Assembly: GCA_946479285.1 (NCBI GenBank) | Contig: CAMLFH010000020.1 | Location: 10,832-74,831 of the forward strand | Length of the DNA: 64,000 nt | Source: an uncultured Flavobacteriales bacterium | GTDB lineage: Bacteria > Bacteroidota > Bacteroidia > Flavobacteriales > Crocinitomicaceae | Direction: 5' to 3' | Shown: piece after piece, positions 34,613 through 42,298 of the stretch | Numbering within the stretch: position 1 is the stretch's first letter | How the letters are laid out: each line of letters begins with the position of its first letter | Position numbers and translations under genes: made by a program | Notes under the pieces: model-generated | The model's input: only the letters and a program-made list of their open reading frames with translations | What the model was told of the DNA's origin: nothing | The model's database searches: none

Positions 34613-35680
34613 ATGGCAGGTTCTGTTTTTGGAAATTTAGTTCGCTTAAGCACTTTTGGAGAATCACACGGCAAAGCAATAGGTGGTATCCTGGAAGGAA
34701 TTCCTGCCGGTTTCTCCCTTGACCTGGATGAACTCCAAAAAGAACTGGATCGGAGAAGACCGGGGCAATCGGCCATCGTCACACAGCGAAAAGAATCGGA
34801 TAAAGTGCAATTTCTGTCCGGCATTTTTGAAGGAAAGACCCTGGGAACACCAATTGGCTTCCTGGTGGAAAATGAAGATCAGAGATCTGCTGATTACAAC
34901 GAACTTCAAAAAGCATTCAGACCTTCACATGCCGATTTTACCTATCAGCAAAAATACGGCATCAGGGATTACCGCGGTGGCGGACGTTCTTCTGCACGGG
35001 AAACCGTTTCACGAGTAGTTGCCGGAGCAATTGCCAAACAGGTATTGGCGCAGCAGGGAATTCGGATCGATGCTTTTGTGGACCAGATCGGTTCCTTGAA
35101 ATGGCTCGGAGAATGGAATTCTGCATTGAAATCTATCAGTGAATCAACCATTGTGCGTGTTCCCTCTGTAGAAATGGCCGCTGAAATGGAAGAATTGATT
35201 CGCGAAGTGAGAAAAGACGGTGACACAATTGGCGGGAGCATTCGCTGCGTGATTGAAGGTGTCCCTGCAGGGATCGGCGAACCTGTTTTTGATAAATTAC
35301 ATGCCGAATTGGGAAAAGCAATGCTTTCTATCAATGCGGTTAAAGGTTTTGAGATCGGTTCCGGTTTTGATGCTGTTTCCATGAGAGGTTCTCAGCACAA
35401 CGATTTGTTTTCAACAGATGGGAAGACGAGGACGAATCATTCAGGTGGAATCCAGGGTGGTATTTCCAACGGAATGCCGATCGATTTCAGAGTAGCATTC
35501 AAACCTGTAGCAACCATTATGCAGGAACAGCAAACAATCAATGAATCCTTTGAATCAGTTTCTTTAAGCGGTAAAGGAAGACACGATCCTTGTGTTGTTC
35601 CGAGAGCCGTTCCGATTGTAGAATGTATGGCTTCACTGGTCATCCTTGATTACCTGTTAATTCAAAAAGCTTATCACTAA
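34613..35680 (+). CDS. aroC: Chorismate synthase
   Basis: 355 residues, full length for the family. It converts 5-enolpyruvylshikimate-3-phosphate to chorismate with reduced FMN, the last common step of aromatic synthesis. Signatures are [18 protein letters not shown] near the N-terminus (about 17-34), [26 protein letters not shown] (about 121-132) and [18 protein letters not shown] near the C-terminus. No other aro gene is adjacent. The start ATG at 34613 leads directly into the conserved [18 protein letters not shown] context. Confidence 0.98.
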   Translation: MAGSVFGNLVRLSTFGESHGKAIGGILEGIPAGFSLDLDELQKELDRRRPGQSAIVTQRKESDKVQFLSGIFEGKTLGTPIGFLVENEDQRSADYNELQKAFRPSHADFTYQQKYGIRDYRGGGRSSARETVSRVVAGAIAKQVLAQQGIRIDAFVDQIGSLKWLGEWNSALKSISESTIVRVPSVEMAAEMEELIREVRKDGDTIGGSIRCVIEGVPAGIGEPVFDKLHAELGKAMLSINAVKGFEIGSGFDAVSMRGSQHNDLFSTDGKTRTNHSGGIQGGISNGMPIDFRVAFKPVATIMQEQQTINESFESVSLSGKGRHDPCVVPRAVPIVECMASLVILDYLLIQKAYH

Positions 35681-35823
35681 ATGAAACAGGGTTTGGAAAA
35701 AAAACTGGCCAAGAGAACTCCGTGTTTTTAAATTGAAATAGCTTGAAAAAAAACTCCTGTTTTTAACGTAAAATAAGAGCAAATTCCATGGTTTTTTGCT
35801 TAGTATTTGTTAAATTCAGGGGC

Positions 35824-37098
35824 ATGGAACGAAAAAGAATAGTCATCATAGGTGGTGGCTTTGCGGGATTGAATCTCGCCCGTAAATTGGCTAAGTCCGA
35901 TTGTGAAATTGTCCTGGTGGATAAACAGAACCACCACATGTTTCAACCCTTGTTTTATCAGGTTGCGAGTGCACGCCTGGAACCTTCCAATATCTCCTTT
36001 CCATTCAGGGCCATTTTCAGGCGCAGGAAAAATGTAGATTTCCGATACGCTACCGTAAACCGTATTCGTCCGGAAGATAATGTCGTGGAAACTTCCATGG
36101 GAGAAATCACCTATGACGAACTGGTTATTGCAACAGGATGCAAAACGAACTTTTTTGGAGATCCGGAACTGGAAAAAAACACGTTGGCTATGAAAACGAC
36201 CCAGCAAACTATCCACATTCGGAACACAATCCTTTCTAAGTTTGAAAAGATCATGTTTGCGAATACGCAGCAGGAAAAAGATGAGTTGATGAACCTGGTT
36301 ATTGTAGGTGCAGGACCAACAGGTGTGGAACTTTCAGGCGCGTTCGTAGAAATGAAAACAAAGGTTCTGCCACATGATTATCCGCATTACGATTTCTCCA
36401 AATTGAGAATTGTTTTGCTGGAAGGAAGCCCGAATACGCTAAATGCCATGAGTGATAAGTCCAGAACATGGTCTCGTAAATATTTAGAGAAAATGGGAGT
36501 AGACGTCAGAACTTCAACCGTTGTTTCTTCTTATGACGGACACAATCTGACTTTGAAGAACGGAGAAACGATTCCTACACAAACGGTTATTTGGGCTGCG
36601 GGTGTTCAGGGAAATGTGCTTCCGGGTCTTGAAAAAGCAACGATGGTAAGAGCGCGTTACACAGTCGACAGAAACTCTTTGGTTAAAGGTTACAGCAATG
36701 TCTATGCTATTGGAGATATTTCCTACATGGAAACTGAGAAATATCCGCAAGGTCATCCACAATTAGCGAATGTAGCAATCAACCAGGGGAAAATACTGGC
36801 AAATAACTTTCGTGCGCGCTGGTCAGGACGAAAAATGACACCTTTTGAGTACAAAGATAAAGGAACAATGGCTACCGTTGGAAAATTCAAAGCAGTAGTT
36901 GAACTGCCGAATTTCAAGTTCCAGGGTTATTTTGCCTGGATGGTTTGGATGGCGCTTCACCTGATGCTGATTCTAAGTATTCGAAACAAGATTGCAGTAT
37001 TTTTCAACTGGGCCTGGAGATTCATTACCGGAGACACTTCTTTACGTTTAATCCTGCGGGACGAACGCGACAGGGAATTGACCCGGAGAAACGATTAA
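35824..37098 (+). CDS. Type II NADH dehydrogenase (NDH-2-like)
   Basis: 424 residues from the ATG at 35824; an upstream in-frame ATG at 35788 would add an unlikely hydrophobic lead. It transfers electrons from NADH to quinone without proton pumping. The FAD fold is IVIIGGGFAGLNLA (5-18), followed by HHMFQPLFYQVAS typical of NDH-2. The second dinucleotide fold is LVIVGAGPTGVELSGA. The C-terminal FAD motif is VYAIGDI, then LANVAINQGKILANN. A C-terminal hydrophobic/amphipathic stretch (about 378-410) would bind the inner membrane. It ends in a palindromic repeat shared with the convergent gene. Confidence 0.92.
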   Translation: MERKRIVIIGGGFAGLNLARKLAKSDCEIVLVDKQNHHMFQPLFYQVASARLEPSNISFPFRAIFRRRKNVDFRYATVNRIRPEDNVVETSMGEITYDELVIATGCKTNFFGDPELEKNTLAMKTTQQTIHIRNTILSKFEKIMFANTQQEKDELMNLVIVGAGPTGVELSGAFVEMKTKVLPHDYPHYDFSKLRIVLLEGSPNTLNAMSDKSRTWSRKYLEKMGVDVRTSTVVSSYDGHNLTLKNGETIPTQTVIWAAGVQGNVLPGLEKATMVRARYTVDRNSLVKGYSNVYAIGDISYMETEKYPQGHPQLANVAINQGKILANNFRARWSGRKMTPFEYKDKGTMATVGKFKAVVELPNFKFQGYFAWMVWMALHLMLILSIRNKIAVFFNWAWRFITGDTSLRLILRDERDRELTRRND

Positions 37099-37110
37099 AA
37101 TTCAGTATAA

Positions 37111-37178
37111 AAAGGTGACTGAATGCTTACGCTAAAGCTTCAGCACAAGCGTAGCGGAGTCGAAGTCACCTTTTATTT
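37111..37178. repeat. Dispersed inverted repeat, family B, as bidirectional terminator
   Basis: AAAGGTGACTGAATGCTTACGC, then a variable centre, then GCGTAGCGGAGTCGAAGTCACCTTTT. The ends AAAGGTGACT and AGTCACCTTT pair and are followed by T-rich sequence on the plus strand. It separates two convergent genes. The sister copy is at 61694-61757. Confidence 0.75.
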
Positions 37179-38073
37179 ATTGTTTTACAATTCTCACAGT
37201 CTCTTTAAACTCTTTCGATTGAACGATAACCAGGTACAAACCACTTGGCAGATCATTCAGATCAATTACCTGGCGGAAAGTTCCACGTGCTATCTTTCCC
37301 GAATGAATTTCCCGGATAAATTTCCCGCTGGTGTCGTATAGATTAATCTGCATCCGTTCTTTTTCAGGTGCCTGGATTTCCAGTGTGGTACTTTCAACCG
37401 CCGGATTTGGAAAAGCGAGTGCTTTGAATTCAGTTGGATAAGGAACGCCGTTTTCATCTAGTTCCGTAGATGTTTGCTCCAAAAAATCCCGATGAACACT
37501 CGTGATTGCAGAGCCTCCGCCAAGGACAAGACGTTCCGATTCAATGATTTCTTCTTTTTCAAGTGGGGGAGCTTCCTGGATGTATGGTCGTTCATATGCC
37601 CCCATAATATAAGATTCTATTTCGATTAATTCAACAGCAGGAGGCACGAAACCAATGACGCTGGGTTCTCCCATTAGTGTAGTTTCCATTTTATCTGCCT
37701 GGTGAGAGGCAATATTGTACGCAATTTGCTGTACGGATTCAATTTTTTGCTGATCTTTTTCATCTTCGCAGCTGAAAAGCGCAAGCCCGAAAACGATCAA
37801 TAAAGCAGCGATAAACAATTGTTGCGGATTTCTTTTCTTTTCTAAGATCCAGGCGTTGAATTCACTGTTTAATTGGCGTTCCTGGCGCACAGTCATGCGA
37901 ACACAAAGCGATTCGCCACTTAGTTCCAGCATAGTGGATTTGATTTCGTTCACGGATTTCGTACTGAAATCATGGACCTGTTTGGCACACTTCTGACAAA
38001 AAGCTCCTTTTTCAGTGGGAGTCATTCCGTTCCAGTTTTCAGAACAAGGCGTTTCAATTCCAAAATTTTTCAT
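37177..38073 (-). CDS. Membrane protein with N-terminal Cys-rich domain and T9SS sorting tail
   Basis: 298 residues without an N-terminal signal peptide. Residues 1-60 form a small Cys-containing domain (TPCSENWNGMTPTEKGAFCQKC, Cys10/26/29 and Cys57, split by conserved Trp/Met) ending VHDFSTKS. Similar N-termini occur on other Bacteroidota proteins. A transmembrane segment spans 86-101 and ends in a lipobox-like LFS|C (Cys102), followed by the acidic EDEKDQ. A low-complexity Glu/Pro region and a T9SS type A tail (from about 220, AFPNPAVES) complete it. The expected topology is N-terminus in the cytoplasm and the rest exported. The function is unknown. Confidence 0.82.
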   Translation of the reverse strand: MKNFGIETPCSENWNGMTPTEKGAFCQKCAKQVHDFSTKSVNEIKSTMLELSGESLCVRMTVRQERQLNSEFNAWILEKKRNPQQLFIAALLIVFGLALFSCEDEKDQQKIESVQQIAYNIASHQADKMETTLMGEPSVIGFVPPAVELIEIESYIMGAYERPYIQEAPPLEKEEIIESERLVLGGGSAITSVHRDFLEQTSTELDENGVPYPTEFKALAFPNPAVESTTLEIQAPEKERMQINLYDTSGKFIREIHSGKIARGTFRQVIDLNDLPSGLYLVIVQSKEFKETVRIVKQ

Positions 38074-38219
38074 AGCAGTTCAAATGGGTTTGTAATTTGT
38101 TGTCGGTAAGTAAGATGGAAGCTAAAAGGAATTTCCATAAATTCTCTTAAAAAGATTTAAAGGTTCGGGAATCATTGATTAAAATGTAGTGGAATGGAAT
38201 TGAATCGAATCCAAAATGC

Positions 38220-38227
38220 TAACTTTG
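38220..38227 (+). promoter_or_regulatory. Promoter -7 element for DUF4293 gene
   Basis: TAACTTTG matches TAnnTTTG, 18 bp before the ATG at 38246. Confidence 0.65.
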
Positions 38228-38245
38228 AGAGCAAATTCGTAAAAC

Positions 38246-38725
38246 ATGATCCAACGCATTCAAACCGTATACTTTTTAATAGCAGCTATTCTTGTTGCAA
38301 CAACACTTTTCGGAACAGATTTGTTTTCTTTTCACCAGGTTAAAAATATTCATGCTTCAGCCTATGCATTAGTAAGTGGAGATTGGGCTACGAAGAATGA
38401 AGTACTTAGAAAATTGGATTTTTGGATGCTTTCCCTGGTGCAGATTATTTTTGCTCTGATGATCATTTTCTCCTTCAAAATGCGCCATCGCCAGATTTTC
38501 TTAGGTTGGATTTTATTGGTATTGAATCTTTTAAGTTCCGTTTGGATCCTGTTAGGAGCAAGTGTTCACTCCACAGAATGTCTTAAGTGCCCGGAACCGG
38601 CAACGAATTTATCTTTTGGTATTGTCTTCTATCTGCACGCTGCAGCATTTATTTTTATATTCCTTGGAATCCGCGGAGTCCGTAAAGACAAAAAGATGAT
38701 TGATTCGTTGAATAGGCTTCGATAA
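38246..38725 (+). CDS. DUF4293 membrane protein
   Basis: 159 residues with four transmembrane helices (about 6-24, 60-78, 84-105 and 128-144). The N-terminus MIQRIQTVYFLIAAIL is characteristic of the Bacteroidota DUF4293 family. The loop between helices 3 and 4 contains CLKCPEP. The function is unknown. It is followed by a terminator. Confidence 0.9.
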   Translation: MIQRIQTVYFLIAAILVATTLFGTDLFSFHQVKNIHASAYALVSGDWATKNEVLRKLDFWMLSLVQIIFALMIIFSFKMRHRQIFLGWILLVLNLLSSVWILLGASVHSTECLKCPEPATNLSFGIVFYLHAAAFIFIFLGIRGVRKDKKMIDSLNRLR

Positions 38726-38740
38726 TCAATTAAAAAATAG

Positions 38741-38776
38741 ACGCAGGGGCAGAAAATTTTCCGCCCCTACGTTTTT
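38741..38776 (+). terminator. Terminator after DUF4293 gene
   Basis: ACGcAGGGGC pairs with GCCCCTaCGT around an A/T loop, followed by TTTTT. Confidence 0.85.
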
Positions 38777-38783
38777 AAATAGC

Positions 38784-38791
38784 TATCTTTG
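38784..38791 (+). promoter_or_regulatory. Promoter -7 element for ABC-F gene
   Basis: TATCTTTG matches TAnnTTTG. It gives a leader of about 85 nt that contains a GCTCTGCC/GGCAAGAGC hairpin. Confidence 0.65.
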
Positions 38792-38879
38792 TGCCGTCGC
38801 TGACCTTGCTCTGCCGAAGTGGCTACACAAAGGCAAGAGCTTTAGCCCAAGCGTTGCACCTCAAAAAACAACAAACAGC

Positions 38880-40754
38880 ATGAATTTTCTTTCCGTTGAA
38901 AACCTGACGAAATCTTTTGGAGATCGCGTAATCTTCTCAGACGTTACTTTCGGAATTGACCAGGGAGACAAAGTGGCTATCGTAGCCAAAAACGGGAATG
39001 GAAAAACAACTTTACTGCGTTGTTTGATGAACCTGGAACAATACGATTCCGGTCGTGTTGTATACAGAAATGATCTGCGCGTTGCATTTATGCAGCAGAC
39101 AGAAACACTGGACGAATCTCATACGATCCTGGAGGCCGTTTTTTCACACGACCTGCCGGAATTACAAATCGTTAAGAAATACAACCAGGCGCTTCGTGAA
39201 GGAAACGAAGAAGCAATTCATGCATGTTACGAAGAATTGACGGAATTGAACGCCTGGGACATGGAAGTGAAAGTCAACCAGATTCTTTCTGTTCTGAAAT
39301 TGAACGATACCAGTTTATTGGTTGGAAGCCTTTCCGGTGGACAAAAGAAACGCGTTGCTCTTGCCCAGGTTTTGGTGGCAGAAGCAGATTTCCTGATCCT
39401 GGATGAGCCTACAAATCACCTGGATTTAGACATGATCGAATGGCTGGAAGAATACCTTTCCAAATCGAAATCTACGATCTTAATGGTAACTCACGACCGC
39501 TATTTCTTAGAAGTTGTGTGCGATACGATCTATGAACTGGAAGATAAAACGATCTATAAATACAAAGGGAATTTCTCCTACTATTTAGAGAAAAAAGCAG
39601 AGCGACAGGATCAATTACAATCTACCATTGATAAAGCACGCAATACCTTTAAAAAAGAGCTGGATTGGATCCGCAGACAGCCCAAAGCGCGTGGAACGAA
39701 ACAGAAGGCGCGCGTTGATAATTTCCAGGATGTAAAGAAAGTAGCCAGTCAGCGCATTGACGACGACGAAATTGATATCCCGGTAAAGATGGAGCGTTTG
39801 GGTTCCAAGATCCTGGAACTGCATAAAATCGGGAAATCTTACGGTGATAAAGTCATTTTAGAGAACTTCTCTTACAATTTTCAGCGCAAAGAACGACTGG
39901 GAATCGTTGGTAACAACGGAACAGGTAAATCTACTTTCCTGAACATCATTCAAAGCAGGGAAGAGGTTGATAAGGGAAAAGTGGTAACCGGTGAAACCGT
40001 GCTTTTTGGATATTACAGCCAGGATCTGATCAAAGTTAGTGAAGACAAAAAAGTAATCGACGTGATTCGCGATATCGCTGAATTCATTCCGTTGGAAAAA
40101 GGAAAGCAACTTTCTGCTGCGCAATTCCTGGAGAAGTTCCTGTTTCCGCGACACATGCACTACAACTTTGTACACAAGCTGAGTGGTGGAGAAAAAAGAC
40201 GTCTGAAATTGATGACCGTTCTAATGTCCAATCCGAATTTCCTAATCCTGGATGAACCTACAAACGATTTGGACATCTTCGTAATGAGTGTTCTCGAAGA
40301 TTATTTGAGAACCTTCGAAGGCTGTTTGATCGTTGTTTCTCACGACCGTTACTTCATGGATAAAATGGTTGATCACCTCTTTGTTTTTGAAGGACAGGGA
40401 GCAATCAAAGACATTATCGGGAATTATACCGAATTCAGAAAGCAAACTGCAGCCGATTACAAAAAGGAGAAGCAGGCAGACGATAAACCGGTTGAAGTAG
40501 TAAAGGTGAAGCAGATCTCGGAAGAAGCTCCGAAAGAGAAACGGAAACTGTCATTCAAAGAAAAAAGTGAGTTTGATCAGATCGAAAAGGATTTGGAGCG
40601 CCTGGAAGAAGAAAAAAACAAGTGGACAAATGTACTTTCCGATTCAACTGCAAGTACAGAAAAATTAATCGAAGCCGGAGAAAAACTAAATTCCATTGTT
40701 TCAGATATCGATGAGAAAACAGAACGCTGGATCGAATTGTCTGAGTTCGCTTAA
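38880..40754 (+). CDS. ABC-F family ATP-binding protein (Uup-like)
   Basis: 624 residues with two ABC ATPase domains and no membrane domain. Walker A sites are AKNGNGKT (36-43, Ala in place of the first Gly) and GNNGTGKS (344-351). Signatures are LSGGQKKR and LSGGEKRR, and Walker B motifs are FLILDEPTNHLD and FLILDEPTNDLD. The interdomain linker (P-site tRNA-interaction motif region) is about 225-300. A C-terminal coiled coil (about 540-624) with a charged lead is typical of Uup. ABC-F proteins act on ribosomes rather than in transport. The role of this one (housekeeping versus antibiotic protection) is not decided by sequence. Confidence 0.93.
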   Translation: MNFLSVENLTKSFGDRVIFSDVTFGIDQGDKVAIVAKNGNGKTTLLRCLMNLEQYDSGRVVYRNDLRVAFMQQTETLDESHTILEAVFSHDLPELQIVKKYNQALREGNEEAIHACYEELTELNAWDMEVKVNQILSVLKLNDTSLLVGSLSGGQKKRVALAQVLVAEADFLILDEPTNHLDLDMIEWLEEYLSKSKSTILMVTHDRYFLEVVCDTIYELEDKTIYKYKGNFSYYLEKKAERQDQLQSTIDKARNTFKKELDWIRRQPKARGTKQKARVDNFQDVKKVASQRIDDDEIDIPVKMERLGSKILELHKIGKSYGDKVILENFSYNFQRKERLGIVGNNGTGKSTFLNIIQSREEVDKGKVVTGETVLFGYYSQDLIKVSEDKKVIDVIRDIAEFIPLEKGKQLSAAQFLEKFLFPRHMHYNFVHKLSGGEKRRLKLMTVLMSNPNFLILDEPTNDLDIFVMSVLEDYLRTFEGCLIVVSHDRYFMDKMVDHLFVFEGQGAIKDIIGNYTEFRKQTAADYKKEKQADDKPVEVVKVKQISEEAPKEKRKLSFKEKSEFDQIEKDLERLEEEKNKWTNVLSDSTASTEKLIEAGEKLNSIVSDIDEKTERWIELSEFA

Positions 40755-40766
40755 ACTGTTAAGTAT

Positions 40767-42125
40767 TCAGCGAACAACCAGTTTCTGAACACCGCGTTCG
40801 TTTGTGTTTTCAATTTCCACGAAGTAAATTCCTGATCTCAAATCAGTAATACGGATTTCTGATTCCAGGGAGTGTTTTCCGGTCCAAACCGCATGGCCAA
40901 TTGCATTTCGGAGAACAATGTTACAATCGGAATAAGCTGAACGAACCAAAACATACTCAGAGGCCGGATTTGGTTCAATAGTAAAAGTTAGGGATTTTTG
41001 TTCCGGAATTCCCAATTCATCAAAAGTTTGAGCACCGCAGCCATTGGTTGATTTGAATCCGTAATCCGGATCGTTTACGATATTATTCCCGAAAACAGTC
41101 AGATCTGAAGCAGAGGCTGTAAGCGACATTTGGCGTGCAGGCGAGCAATCCAAGCTAAAGGTCCAGGCCAGCCAGCTGATGTTTCGTGAACACGCTTCAT
41201 TCAAAATAATCGGGTATAAGGCGGAAAGATCATTAATGCCGCATTCTCCCGGATTTGATCCGTCCTGGTTTGAAGCTACTTCCCCCAAAATAAAACAAAC
41301 ATCGGTGTTTTGAGCTTCGGTCAGTTTGGTTTGTACCTGGGCAAGCGTATTTGCATAGCCATACCAATAAGCATGTGAGGAAAAAATCAGGTTGTGGCGC
41401 GAATCACTTTGGTTCATTTCTTCTGCAATGGATAATAATTCGGTAGAAGACTGCCCACAGTCCGGAGCATCGATCATAATTGGAACATGCACACCTGCTT
41501 GGCGAAGCTGATTAACAGCTGCCGAATAATTGGTTTTGAAAATAGTTAACTCGGAAGCAGGCGATCCTGTCCAGCGCACAAAATCAAACTCATTTGCCAG
41601 GTTGATGATTAAATGTGATTTATTGGTTTCGATCAGTGCAAGTACATTCGGGTCCGTCCAGAAATTCATGACCGTGGAATCGAAATAAGCCCAATTGTCT
41701 TTACAGGTAATGTACGAATCGTCATGAATGCTGAGAATGGGGATCATTTTCTTTGAAATGCAATAAGCGATAATATTGCTTAAATGTCCGTTGGTTACAT
41801 ATCCGTCAACTGTTCCGGGAGTTCCGTTGCTTGGAGGACCAGGAATATCACGCCAGTTTTGTCCGTCTGTATACCAGGGAATTCGGATCGCATTTGCACC
41901 CGTGTTCGCCACTTCATCAATGTAAGCCTGATAGCCGGCCGGATCAGCCAGTGAAATATCTCCCTGGTTTATCAACCCGTAGTTAACCCCGCGAAGAATA
42001 ATGGATTGTCCGTTGGTTAATGTGAGGTTTTTACCTACAACTTGTAAAGTGGTTTGTTGAGATTCAGCCTGAAAAGTGCATGCAATTGCCAACAGAAGAA
42101 TTGTAACGTGTTTTTTCATGTTCAA
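40767..42125 (-). CDS. GH5-type glycoside hydrolase with T9SS sorting domain
   Basis: 452 residues. A signal peptide (MNMKKHVTILLLAIACTFQA, about 1-22) is followed by a (beta/alpha)8 GH5 domain (about 28-345). The acid/base Glu179 lies in NLANEFD, the active-site His251 in SSHAYWYG, and the nucleophile Glu282 in LGEVAS. RGVNYG (45-50) opens the barrel. The pattern resembles beta-mannanase/cellulase GH5 members. The T9SS type A tail starts near 383 (EPNPASEY) and ends KLVVR. It is a predicted secreted endo-acting polysaccharide hydrolase; the substrate is not certain. It stands alone, divergent from a TonB receptor gene. Confidence 0.9.
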   Translation of the reverse strand: MNMKKHVTILLLAIACTFQAESQQTTLQVVGKNLTLTNGQSIILRGVNYGLINQGDISLADPAGYQAYIDEVANTGANAIRIPWYTDGQNWRDIPGPPSNGTPGTVDGYVTNGHLSNIIAYCISKKMIPILSIHDDSYITCKDNWAYFDSTVMNFWTDPNVLALIETNKSHLIINLANEFDFVRWTGSPASELTIFKTNYSAAVNQLRQAGVHVPIMIDAPDCGQSSTELLSIAEEMNQSDSRHNLIFSSHAYWYGYANTLAQVQTKLTEAQNTDVCFILGEVASNQDGSNPGECGINDLSALYPIILNEACSRNISWLAWTFSLDCSPARQMSLTASASDLTVFGNNIVNDPDYGFKSTNGCGAQTFDELGIPEQKSLTFTIEPNPASEYVLVRSAYSDCNIVLRNAIGHAVWTGKHSLESEIRITDLRSGIYFVEIENTNERGVQKLVVR

Positions 42126-42247
42126 CTTGTTCTAAATAATAAGTCAGTTCAAAAATTTCTTTCAGGCGACAGTTAAGTTACTGAAAATTCACGCACAAAC
42201 CTTAATTATTTCAATATCCTGTTTATTTTTAAATAAAGGTTTAAATT

Positions 42248-42270
42248 ATTTTTAGATAAGACTAAAAAAT
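42248..42270 (+). promoter_or_regulatory. DtxR/IdeR-like palindrome upstream of TonB receptor
   Basis: TTTTTAG-N6-CTAAAAA (42249-42268) is a perfect 7-bp inverted repeat. Its core TTAGATAAGACTAA matches the classical DtxR/IdeR core at 11 of 14 positions. It ends 7 bp before a perfect TAnnTTTG element, where it would cover the -33 region. Metal-dependent repression is inferred. Confidence 0.5.
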
Positions 42271-42275
42271 AGTTT

Positions 42276-42283
42276 TATATTTG
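42276..42283 (+). promoter_or_regulatory. Promoter -7 element for TonB receptor
   Basis: TATATTTG matches TAnnTTTG. It overlaps an in-frame TTG at 42281, so translation more likely starts at GTG 42299. Confidence 0.75.
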
Positions 42284-42298
42284 CTTAAAATAATTTTT

